Shown here in pieces: positions 32,257-44,053 of a stretch of DNA of 64,000 nucleotides; within the stretch, counting starts at the first letter, position 1; each line of letters starts with the position of its first letter. Both the position numbers and the translations under genes were made by a program. Below the pieces are notes generated by a model. It worked only from the letters and a program-made list of their open reading frames with translations, was not told the origin of the DNA and searched no databases. The stretch is taken from contig CM055094.1 of the NCBI GenBank assembly GCA_029204225.1, forward strand, positions 12,435,314-12,499,313, in the 5' to 3' direction. This stretch comes from Diphasiastrum complanatum. Its lineage: Eukaryota > Streptophyta > Lycopodiopsida > Lycopodiales > Lycopodiaceae.

Positions 32257-33270
32257 TTGACCTTGATATTAAAAGGCCAAAAAATAAGGAAAAAAACTCA
32301 CTCCCACCCACTTTTTAGAATAAGTTGCCTCCAAAAAAATAGTACCTGTTGATAGAGCGATCACCACCTATTTTAATAACATGAAATTTGGTATGGAGTC
32401 TAATTACAAACATGGAAATATGGATGTCGTTATATTTATCGATGTGCGATGTAACTTCGGAATTCATAAGTGTCATGCAACGATATTTCTTTGTCTTTTT
32501 AATTAATGCATAGTGATGGATATAAACACATTACTATGTCACAATAAAACTAGACAATTGTTGATATTTTATGTCATTGAGTGACAAATTATATGCATCG
32601 CTTGATATAGTCGTAAGGGACACTTACTCATAAAAAGTTGTTGCTATTTAGGTTATTGGTATTGCTATTTTTGTCACTGAACTAACCTTTGTACTAGTGG
32701 TCTAGACTCCCATAGACTCCCATGGCGGTGATCATGAATTGTTCTCTATGATTAGGTGGTGAGTTTGATTTCCTGATCTCTTTAGGAAACTTATTTGCAT
32801 GAACTAGCAAATATCTAAATCATATATACATGCTAGAGGTAGGTCCAAAGTTAGCACATATATGCATACACTCCTCACAATACTGTTAGTTTGATGAATA
32901 ATCAAGGACAATAGTCTAGAGTTAAAATGACAATGGCTCTCTATCTCCAAAAATATGACGACTATTTATGAAACTTTGACTCATCAGCATTCTCATATTA
33001 TGTTGTCCCTTCAAGTCAAGAATGTAGCCAAATTACTCCAATATTCAATAAGAGGCCTTCATTACATTTATGGAATGGCTTTCCAAATCTTGAATGAAGG
33101 TCAAATATGTATTCAAAAGGGAAAAGCATCATGTATGTTCTACTAAGCCTTTGAAGTTGTAAATAGGAGGGAATCATGGATGAGGCTCATTCTTATAGCC
33201 AAAAAATGTTGTAATGGGGGCATAATAAATAAAGGGTGCAATTTAATAACAATGACTCCAATTGCGATCC
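32257..33270. other. Unassigned intergenic DNA
   Basis: No domains or repeats were recognised. A short plus-strand ORF at 32955-33146 has no motif. Confidence 0.5.
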
Positions 33271-33272
33271 GT

Positions 33273-34692
33273 CTACATGGTCTGATATATTGTTGTAATG
33301 AAGATCTCGAATAATCTATTTAGCTGACATATTTCTAAGACAAGTAAAATTGACATGATCCATTCTGTTACGCCACAATAAACATCTATCTTCCAAAGTA
33401 GAAGTAGATAGAGCCTAAATAGTCGAAGCATTGCAATGACTAAGCTTGTGAAAATTACCTTGTCTCTTTCTGACTGTAAGTACCTTATGGCTTTTGTCTG
33501 ATATCGAACATGTATTAGAATCAAATTCGACTTTATGGCTCAAATCATCTATTCTACTTATAAAAAGTAGATATTGGTAATATTGGAACATGAAAAACAT
33601 TTGGAATAAGAAAAGTACCATCTTGAAATTGCAATTTGACAATGCTTACACCATCAATACTGTGAGTACTGCTATCGCCCAATGAAATGTACTTTTGAGT
33701 CCTAGCTTGACTATACTCATGAAACCAATTTTACTGGCTTGTCTTTTGTGCTAAGTAGCACCCGAACCCAAATATCAAGAATCAACGTCTTGTTGGTCTT
33801 CAATTGCCATGAATGCTGCTTCAACGACTTCCTTGTTGAAGTCCTTCGACCATTCTGCTGTATGTTTGGTCCGTTTATACTATCTGCAAAACAACTTTAA
33901 TTTTGATGAAGCTGAGTTCGAATTTGTATCTTGTTCCAATTTCGAATTATTATTCGACTTTCGTACTTTACGTACATTTTTTGACGTCTTCTTCTTATTG
34001 AATTTCTTTGAATAAAGAGGTTGTGATCTTGGTGTCGAATGAGAGAGTGAAAATCCATTTCTCCAAACCTCTTCTTGCAATAGCATAGACGAAACTTTTG
34101 CTAATGTAAGACCTTGCTGAGTAGAAATGATAATCACCAAACTTTTGTAAGTGTCAAGAAGGCTCGATAGAAGAGCCATGACGACATATGCATCGTTGAT
34201 TTCTATGCCACTTGCAGACATTTGCTCAAGAAGATTTTTGAAGTTGTTCAAATGATTTGTAATCGAATTTGAGTCGACCATTTTGAATGAGAAAAACTTT
34301 TTTCTCAAGTAATGTTTGGCAATTACATCTCTAATGTCATATAGAGTGGTGAAAATATTCCAAGCTTCCAACGAAGTTCGAGCTCTTTGAATATGATTGA
34401 TTTGATTATCTCTGATCTTAAGAGTGAAAAGAGTGAAGGCCTTCCCATCCTTCTACTTCCATTTGATAATGCTCGCTAGATCTGCAATAGGCTTAACCTC
34501 AGTACCTTCAACAACTTCCCAAAGCTCTTTCGCTTGTAGGATTACCCTCATTTTGAATTTCCATAAGTAATAGTTGTTGGCATCCAACTTTTTGATAGAA
34601 TTCAAAGATGATACCAACAAGGACAAGTGGCCTTTTGCGTTCTCGACATCCGTGGAAAGTTTAGAGTCAAGGCCTTCACCTAGGCATGACAA
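33273..34692 (-). mobile_element. Ty1/copia relic: gag, protease, integrase entry
   Basis: Minus strand: SSLNSIKKLDANNYYLWKFK (gag entry), then ARTSLEAWNIFTTLYDIRD, MSASGIEINDAYVVMALLSS and LTLAKVSSMLLQEE. After a Lys/Asn-rich stretch and stop, YLGSGATXH replaces the D-SG-A protease active site. GNFHKLSHCNAS and RMDHVNFTCLRNMSAK then mark the pre-integrase block. Multiple stops. No LTRs were delimited. It lies just upstream of PUS10 and ends about 400 bp before its start codon. Confidence 0.85.
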
Positions 34693-34778
34693 CTAGTTTG
34701 GCCTTTAGCTACATCCCAATTTTCCAAACAAAGAGTTTTTGCATAAATTTAAGTATGCTAAATACGTCCCATTATTCT

Positions 34779-34848
34779 GTAGGCCAAGGAAAGGCGTAGG
34801 CCAAGGAAAGGCACAACAACGTAGGCCAAGGAAAGGCACAACAACGTA
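34779..34848. repeat. Short tandem repeat, 25-bp unit
   Basis: GTAGGCCAAGGAAAGGC is repeated three times, the second and third copies extended by ACAACAAC. It lies between the copia relic and the PUS10 promoter. Confidence 0.9.
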
Positions 34849-34958
34849 GAGTAGAGCACCAATAAAGGGGATGATAAAATATGCCTTAATTACTATAGGT
34901 ATCTCTCTTCAAAATGAATTACCATTTGATAAGGAAAAAAATAAAACAAGCAAATCCT

Positions 34959-34974
34959 AAACCCTAAACCCTAG
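34959..34974 (+). promoter_or_regulatory. Telo-box in the PUS10 promoter/5' leader
   Basis: AAACCCTAAACCCTAG, two overlapping AAACCCTAA-type units about 125 bp upstream of the PUS10 start codon. Telo-boxes near the transcription start are common in plant genes for ribosomal proteins and the translation apparatus, where they bind Myb/TRB-type telomere-repeat factors. The presence is direct; the regulatory role is inferred from position and precedent. Confidence 0.6.
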
Positions 34975-35015
34975 GTTGCACTGGTGGTAATCTATTTTTC
35001 CTTCTGCCGAGGAGG

Positions 35016-35043
35016 AAGAGAGAGAGAGAGAGAGAGAGAGAGA
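35016..35043 (+). promoter_or_regulatory. (GA)n tract in the PUS10 5' leader
   Basis: About 14 AG units ending 55 bp before the start codon. GA tracts in plant leaders are targets of BPC/GAGA-binding proteins; whether this one is functional is unknown. Confidence 0.5.
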
Positions 35044-35098
35044 CACAGCGATAATTTCAAAATTTTCTGAAATTGATCATCCATAGCAAGCAAGCATT

Positions 35099-35158
35099 AT
35101 GCAGAACGTGTTTGAATCGCTTCCCCCTGCACCGCTTGCCGATCTTCTCCTCCGCGGG
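35099..35158 (+). CDS. PUS10: PUS10 exon 1
   Basis: Residues 1-20 ([20 protein letters not shown]), phase 0, donor GGG|GTAAAT. The ATG is the first in frame after the GA leader tract. Confidence 0.82.
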
Positions 35159-38100
35159 GTAAATATTCCTTCAATTATTTGCTACCTACTTGTTTGTTTC
35201 TGTGTCTCAAGGGAAGGGTTTGCAAGGACGCTTTCTGATTCAGTGAATTGAGACTTTGCTCCATTGGCTTAGGCCTGTTCGAATTCTAGCACCAACGGAA
35301 ATGATATACAAACATGTTGCTCTTGAGTGTGTCAGAGAATGCTAGAATTCTCTGTGCAGAAAACTTTATGTTGCGGCAAGCCCAACATTTTTGAGCTTAA
35401 TTAGATTTATCAGAAATTTGATTTGCGAAATCAATTAGAAATTCTATTCACAAATTATGATGTATAAGTGAAGTGTTTGAAAGTGCTACTAGATCATAAT
35501 GTATACGTTGATTTTGTTTAAATTTGAGAGATTTTGTTTTTTTGATCATAATGAGTACGGAAATTCACGAACCTTAATATAGTTCATTCCTGGACATTGC
35601 TTGTAGTATATGTGTAAAATCAATCAATTCGCCAATCCAGAATATTCTCTATGATGCTTTGGAGTAAGCAATCCCCAGATCGAAAGATATTTGTTATGTT
35701 CACAATGATCAGAGAATTTTCAGTAATTCGTAGTGTGTCTGTTGATTTTATCTAAATTTGGTAAGTTCACTTCTCCAGGATTTATTGCTTGGTCGTGGGT
35801 AAGCTGTTTGCGGTTGTCATAGTCTTCATCCAAGAGGACTGTTCTAGTGGAATGTTATATACGGTGCAGTCATTTTAACGATATTTTCTGAGCATTCTAT
35901 GTAACTAAAGCATTGATTTCCCAGCTTCACGGATGACTTCTGCAGGTTTGTTCGAGATGTATCCTCAGATTTTTCAATGTGCGCGACACTGGCCTTAGAC
36001 ATTGTATTTCAAATTCTTCCGAGCTATTTTTCCAGTTGAGACCTGTGCTGGTTAGGGTAATGGGAGAAGAGCGTCTAAATGGTATTCAGGAAAAGGTAAA
36101 CCTTGAACAAGTAAGCAAGGCATGCAAACCAGATGGTGGATTGCCCAGTCAAACAATGCCCAGGATCTGCATTGTATGTCTTGGAATACTGCAACTATAT
36201 TTGCAGGACAATGTACATTCAGCAGATGACACAGATACTAGGAAGAGTCCAGTAATTTCTGAAGTTACAAAAACAGTTCAAAAGGAGGGCCACAAGTTTG
36301 ATAGCTTCTGTTTGGAGATATCTATTCCCGCTCTTACTTTTGTCCGGGAGCATGCCCTATGGTATTTTTCCAAACAAATTAGAATGTTATATTGTAGGGT
36401 GTGCTAAGTTGTTGTAGATTTTGCTTATATGCTGTTGATCATTTCAAGTGTATGTTTTTGAGCCTTTGGTCTACGAGAATCTTGTTTCTAAGCTTGGTTC
36501 ACAATCTGATTTGAATTTATTTCAACTATTTGTCTGCGAATTGCAATTCTGAGTTGGATGCTTATAAATCCTATTAAGCTTAGTCCTAATTCCTGGATAG
36601 CTTACTTTGTAGGTCTTGAAACATTACTCCATTCTTTCGAATTTCAATGATATATTCAATCTACAATCTTGTTTTCTACTACATCAACTGAAACTAGCCT
36701 AGATGCTGCTGGAGATTCTCTTTATTCTCTGATCATGATCAGGATCTCAGAAGTGCTGCAGCAATTACGCAAGATCACAAGAAAAATATGACATGTTCCT
36801 ACATAGGCAAATTGTAGAATTTCCTAGTTAGAGACGATTTTTACTAGTTTAGAGATTCCTTCTAGCTAGGAAAACATTTTTCCTAGTTCAAAAATGTAAG
36901 TGCACAAATTCTATCTAGGAAAACATTGAAATTCCTAGATACTAATTTGACTCATCATAAACTACCTTCTTAAGGTTCCGTTTAATTTCAGCAATATGAG
37001 ATGATATGAGTGATGTGCCATTTATGGACATCACATGGGCCATGGGCTTCCGACACAATATTTGCTATTATTTTTTAGTTGACCATATGGTTTGGCCTAT
37101 TGATGCTCTTAAGGATTGGGATAAGGCCGCTTATATAGTGACTCGTGAGACCACCCAGAAGCTAAGTTCCGAAGCTTACCAGGCTATCAAGCTCTCTATG
37201 TGCCATCATCATGCTTGACTTAATACACCAAACTGCTAGGAGACTCAGTGAGCCCAACACCCCATCCATCTCTTTTCATGTAGTAAAAACATGAGCAATC
37301 TATACCACAATGGTCATCCACAAGGATGACTTTGTGCATCAAATCTAATGCAACTTGTACCATTGTCCTTGAATCTCTTGGAAATGCTCCTCCAAGAATC
37401 AAGTTGTCTTTCTAGGCTTGAAGAGCTTATATAGCCTAGAGCCTACACAACTTAAGGGCACTACTTGTAAAAGTAGGCGAACTAAGGTCCCATCCTTGCT
37501 AGCATGTACATTGTTTTAAAACAAGGGCCAATTGAGTTATGTCCATTAGGAACATAATGTTCTTACCTTATCAAAACTGAAAGATTCTTGGAGATGAATT
37601 TTTGTAGACAATACTCATCCTTGCATTTTTTTGACCTACCTTTTCAAACTAATTTGACATGGGTTGAAATTCCACAAATGATTGGAACTCTGATTCTTCC
37701 CAAGGAGCAATTGATATTCTATCTTTCTATGCTTCATTCTAGACGAAAGGTTCTTTGTAGTTATACGACAAACCATAGTTGCCCAAAAACGCGTTTCCGG
37801 GCAAAAACGTTTCTAGAAACGCGTTTTTGGGCCAAAATCGCAAAAGAAAAAAAAAACGGATATTCATGATATTGCATTGCTTTGCAGGTTATACTAAACT
37901 GTTCCTTTCCTAGTTTTCCCTCAAAGAAACTCATATCTCTATCAGTAAAAGCTACCAGACGAGGACCCATCAATGGTATTCAAAGTTTCAAATAAAAGTT
38001 TCCAGCCTCTCCCACCCACAACTTAACGTCTCCTTTGTAGAAATGGCTGTCCCATGCATATCAACTTGAGCCACACCATGCATTCACATATTTTTGAGGT

Positions 38101-41100
38101 CCCAAATGTAGCTAAATAAGGCCCTAATTGCCAAAACAATTGAAAAAGCCAATAAACCCTTACTGCAAAAGCCAATAAGGCCCTAACTGCCAGAACAACT
38201 GAAAAAGCCAAAACAACAACTGACAAAGCCAATCATCGGCCTCATTGGACCCAATAGTAGCTCTAAATGAAAGATATCAAAAGTAACACGACAAGCCACT
38301 CTAACTTTCAACCTTGACATAATCTTACAGGCGTTGTTGCACCCACACTGGACCACATTGTAGCCGAAACATTCGGCAACCTACATAAATGAACTGCCCT
38401 TAATAAATTCTTTAATTTGATACCCATATTGCCCACAAAAAAAAAAAAAGTTTCTTCCCTCATTTTAGAAACACGATTCAAAAACGCGTTTTTGAATGCG
38501 TTTTAGAAACACAATGCAACTATGATATAAACTATTTTTTATATATATATTTAAAAACAAGAACGGTCTGGGACAAAATCCCGAAATTTGTTTCGGGACG
38601 CGTTTTGGAACTCTAGAACGAACGGCCGTTCCGAAATGCTAACCCCCACGCAAAAAAAAAAAAAAAAAAGAAAAGAAAAAAGAAAGCGTTTTGGTGCATT
38701 GCTGATACATATGTATATATGTAGACTACTCAAATTTTTTTGCTTCTGTTAGAGAATAAATTGGAGTTTTGCAGTTGCAACTATTGAAAACTCATTTAAT
38801 TTGATGCCAATTGGGTCAAGTTTACTGCATAGCCTGCATACATAGTTCATAAACAAGATCTCACCTAACTGTTCGGAATTGGACTTGAAAATACTGAAAC
38901 CCATTTTATGTTAATCCTCTATGTTTTCTCTTTATACTAATACCCATATTGCATGTATTTACAATTTTTTAAAGCATAGTTACAGCGAATCGTGATTCGG
39001 TTCAGCAAATCGCAAATTTTTTGACTTGAAATGTACTGAAATTGCCCTATAATATACTGGAATTGAACCTGAAACTACCGGAAACGCATTTACTCTTAAT
39101 CCTCTGTGTTTTCTCTTTCTAATGATACCCATATTCAATGTAAGTACAATTGTTTTTTTGCAAATTGTGATTTGTGAATCCCAAACATTCTGACCGCGAT
39201 TTTGAATCCAGGTGCATCTATGAACCAAAGTACCTAAGAAATCATTATGTTGGTGATTGATATTTAAGACGTTCATTTGATGAAAAGATAGTATCATCAT
39301 ATCATCATTATTTCTTAACGTGACGAGTTTCAAATGCAATATATTGTAAGTTTACTTGCCAATGTATGGTCTCTGGCAATTGATTTAGGTGAGTGGATAG
39401 GTATGTGTTTTTTCAGTCACATATTAACTAGTGATTTGTTAGAAGTGCAAATTTAAGTATTTTGAAAGTTTTGGTTTCTTGTTTCTTGATCCAATTAGGT
39501 GTTCTATGCGATGTTGCTAGCCAAGTGATTATGTGGAGATAATATGTGATATTTGTAATATGGTGCTTGCTTTTGACACGTTGTATACTGTTTGTTCATT
39601 TTTTGAAGATTTTTAGTGGGCTAGCAAAGAGATTTTTCATCTTCATGGAATCTGGTTTGCAACTAATATTTGGGTGATCCTTGCTAAGAGAGATCTTGTT
39701 TTCTCTCCAATTGATTCTTATGATGTTGCTACTTTTAATCTTTGTCGGTGACTTTATTGAATTCAATGCAGTTGTTGGTTTATCTTATCTGGAGTTGTTT
39801 TTGAATGGCTTTAATGTCATATGGTGTATATGTTTGTTCGTGCATGGCTTGTCAGGTGTTACTTGAATTCTCGATATAGTTCAGAGGGCCTTTTCAAAGG
39901 TGCAGATGTAAATGAACGTATTGTACCATTGAAGGAATCTTTGAAGCATCTGTTAGTTCGACCACTTGAACAACTTTGGGTAATTTTTTGGGTTTGATGT
40001 GTTTTTAGGTTTAAATTTTAGGAGTTTTTTGTATATCCCAAGAGTTTTTATTCAAAAGTACTTCTGCAATATTTTTTTTGTGGTCAAGGGGCCACAATAG
40101 TTGCATTGGTTGGTGTCTGTTGTAGCTTATTCCTGATATGGTTGCTGTTCTCAATAGCTTAACCTTGTTCTCGTAAAGCTTCCCTCCACCTTTGAAAGTG
40201 GTGGCAAAGGTGGACATGCGAACCCCACGAGTTGGTGTAGGCCTCTTAATAAAATGTCAAAGCTTTGTATTATCATTGTTATTCAGAATTTGGCATAGCT
40301 TAAAAAATTGTGTTGGTTATAAATTGTGCTAAGAGCCTAAAACTAGTTGCTGAAATGATTGCAGAATGCAAGTTTTGATCCAAATTCTACATTTCGAGTT
40401 GCTTTATTTTACAAGCATACCAATTCATCAGCAGAGCTCTCTTTTCTTGACGGATTACAAGGGAGTTGCTCAAAACTTGGCTGTCAAGGTATTTATCATC
40501 TAGTAAGATTTAGAGTTTTCTTTCATTGCCAATGCTTGAAGTTTTTCCTTTTCTGTTTCTCATTTTTCCAAGCAGAAGCATTGTCAAACTTTGGTTGGTT
40601 AATATGAATAAAAAATAGAGGCTGTAGAAAAGTCACATGAAACAATTTCTCAGCAAGATCATTGCATGACAATGTACAGGCTGACTAGTGTTCTACAATA
40701 TCTGCAAAATTTTGTTAGAGATATTTGTACTTTGCATTGTGCTACAAAATTGCCGATTGATGATTTTGAGAGGCATGATTTCATCTACCGTTATTCATGA
40801 AGTTGTGATGATAGTGTAACTTTATCATTGTAAATGTAAACTACGACAAGGTGTAGCGGCTAGCCTTTTGAGGTTCTATGTCGATTGTCTCGTCATGTAG
40901 AGTCCCAATGTCAAGAGAGCTAAAACTAGATGGCCATATTAGAAACCAAAGATATTCAGATCAAGAATGCTTGAAATGATCAAATTTGAAAATATCAAGT
41001 TATATATTTTTAGCAAGATCATTACATGACAATGTACAGGCTGACTAGTGTTCTACAATATCTGCAAAATTTTGTTAGAGATATTTGTACTTTGCATTGT

Positions 41101-43989
41101 GTTACAAAATTGCTGATTGATGATTTTGAGAGGCATGATTTCATCTACCGTTATTCATGAAGTTGTGATGATAGTGTAACTTTATCATTGTAAATGTAAA
41201 CTACCACAAGGTGTAGCGGCTAGCCTTTTGAGGTTCTATGTCGATTGTCTCGTCATGTAGAGTCCCAATGTCAAGAGAGCTAAAACTAGATGGCCATATT
41301 AGAAACCAAAGATATTCAGATCAAGAATGCTTGAAATGATCAAATTTGAAAATATCAAGTTATATATTTTTAGCTTTTGGTCAATCTCATAATGAGCATC
41401 ACATTTAGTACAAAAGACCATAAAAGATGAAGTAAGTAACATCCTCCAACTAAGAATACTAAAAGATCATGAAATATAGTCAATATAGGATCCCCTACAA
41501 CCAAGAGCAATGAGTCTCCTACAAAGAACTCATGAATAAACCAACTCATCAGCTACTCAATGAATTTCTGTGCTTCTTATCTATACTCAACTGATTTAGG
41601 GCTGAATCCCTATTATGGAAATTGGGACCAAACGAGTTTCCCTTTAGAATACTGCATCCCTCCACTAGAGGTCCAACTTACCTATGGATCAAAGTAACCA
41701 TTGGTTCAAAAGTAGTTACTGCTCTGTGAATAATGTAAGCACAAATCTTACGAAATATAATGGGTCTTGGGTTTATAAGCCTAAATCTAATGTGTTCTTG
41801 TAGGACTCCCTACTAATAAAAACACTGCCCCGAATGTGGGCTATAAAGGAAAAACATAGTCGAGGTAGCTGCCGCAAGATGTAATTGCAAAAGTGCTTGA
41901 AGAATGTCGCTGCCAGATATAGATCACAAAAATGTATATGCTAAATAGTTAGCTTCAAAAGTGTCCATGCTAAAGTGAAAGTTGGAACATGAGAATTGTA
42001 AATTGTGACCATTAAATAGGAACTTGAAGGTCAATCAAGCCATACAAATAGCACATCAATGCTAGAAGAAGAAGGCAAATGTCAGTATGCAATGGTTAAA
42101 CCGTCTTCTACCGATAAAGCTGCATACTCCCATAATTTTATATAGCTCTGCTGAAAAGTTTTCAAGGAAACGCAAATTATTTTCAAGGAAAATGAAAAAA
42201 GAAAAAATAAGTTTTTTTTTTTTCCGTTCTAGAAACCTCTAACCCTTATTTCTAGAATGGGATCCGGATTGTGGGCTGAAAATTTTTGATTTAGAGGGCT
42301 ATTTGTGTAGCAGATGACATGATAAAAAATTTTGCTCTCTTAATATTTTACCTCATATTTCTAAAAGTTTTTGGAGATTTTGGCATGTAGGGAAAAGTAA
42401 ATGCAACAATGTCTCCAAGGCAACAATTGGAGCTACGCGTGAAAATTTGGAATATGGAGAGTCCTTATCATTTGTTCAACGAAGTTTACCTTCCATACCC
42501 CTACACAAGTTCTCAGATCATTTTCCATGGCCTCCTCCCAAGGTTTCCTTTGGACTTTCTTGTACATACAAACCTTTGTATATATTTGTATCTTTTTGAG
42601 ATCATCACGGTTACATATAGCATGTTAATCTTAACAATGGTCCTGAGGATCTTGAAGTAAACATTGACCTCAATCTTTTGTAATATATGCAGCTAGATGC
42701 ACCTTGCACAATGACGACAAGGTGTTTTTGTCGTGCTTTATATGTTGGCGGAAGGTACTTGAAGGTAATATTTTGTTCATGAATTCCAAACACATTATTT
42801 TGCGTGAGAAGGGGAACAAAGGGGGTAGTTTAGCGCATGTAGACTTAAACTCTCCAATGCTTGTTTGGTGTAAACCTTGAGTTCATGCCCTATGCCAAGC
42901 AATTCTTGCCCATGGGAGTTAGGGATAATGCTAGAGTTAGATAATAGATACCTAGTATGTGATATGGACCTTTTGAATCACATTATGTCATTTTCTTTTG
43001 ATATCCTTGTTGGAGAATCATATTCATTTAAGTATTTTGCTCTAATGTTATATTTTGCATAATATCTTTATAAATTGTTGTTTTCCAAGGCACTTTGCAA
43101 ATATTTGTTCTTTTTTTATCTAGAAGGTAAGAAGTTGTATTGATAACTAGGGCGTCGGCCTTCTTTTTCAAGAATTAGATCTAGGTGTACCTTGATTTTA
43201 GTTGCTGTCAAAAGCTTGATGTTGTTGCTAAAAAAGGTGGAGTTGCCTAATTTCGTAAAAAATTGATTTTTGCTCCCTGAAGGAGAGGAAGTGAAAGATT
43301 TCAATTCTTTTCCGTTGTGCCTTGAGAATGGAGGGTGCTAAGAGTTTTATCTTCAAAAATAGATTTGACAACTGTAAAAGGTGGAAAGTAGCCCTAATCA
43401 ATAAAAAACTCGTTTTGAATGGAGGACAATCAATATTTCTTTTTTCTTTTTTGATGTGATTCTAGATTGTCGGGTGTTTCGAAGTCTAGCTTCATATATT
43501 TTTTGTTGTCTAGAAGAGAGGTTTGCGTAAGTGTCCTTTCCAATTCATCATTTTCTTCATCCTTTTGTGCAAGGGTTCATGTCCTATCTTTGAGATGACA
43601 ATGTAACAATAAGTCGCACAAGTCAATAAAAAATAGTCTAAAATTTGTTTGAGAAAGAACAAATTTCTCACAATCGCTCTTCACTCATCATGGATACATT
43701 CAAACTATCCACCATTACATGTATAATGTCCATGCATTCAGAATGTATACAAAGCTTGTAAAGTAACATGGCAAACGATGCATGAATTCTAGAGTGCGAT
43801 GCATATGAATATGAATGCTTATAAACTATCCTTGTGTTTGCATTAGTGACCTCTAGGGGACCATGCATGTGCATGTGTGACCTCTTGGTGCATGATCTCT
43901 AGAGTGGCACGCATGTGATGATTGCATTCATCGACCTTGAGCATCATCATGATAGAACAAGGGAGAGATATACACAGGAGGGAATGGCA

Positions 43990-44053
<64 letters not shown>

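Noticed and set aside
34959-34974. Interstitial telomeric repeat as sign of a chromosome end or fusion
   Set aside because: Only about two units long and located in a promoter; a telo-box is the better reading.
38010-38240. Membrane-protein-like minus-strand ORF (Ala/Leu/Val rich)
   Set aside because: It is the translation of the degenerate repeat inside element A.
42597-42760. Extending PUS10 exon 6 upstream, or using the earlier donor-like GGAAG|GTACTT
   Set aside because: Phase and the conserved GGRYLK followed by FSRN at exon 7 fix the donor at AAG|GTAATA (42764).
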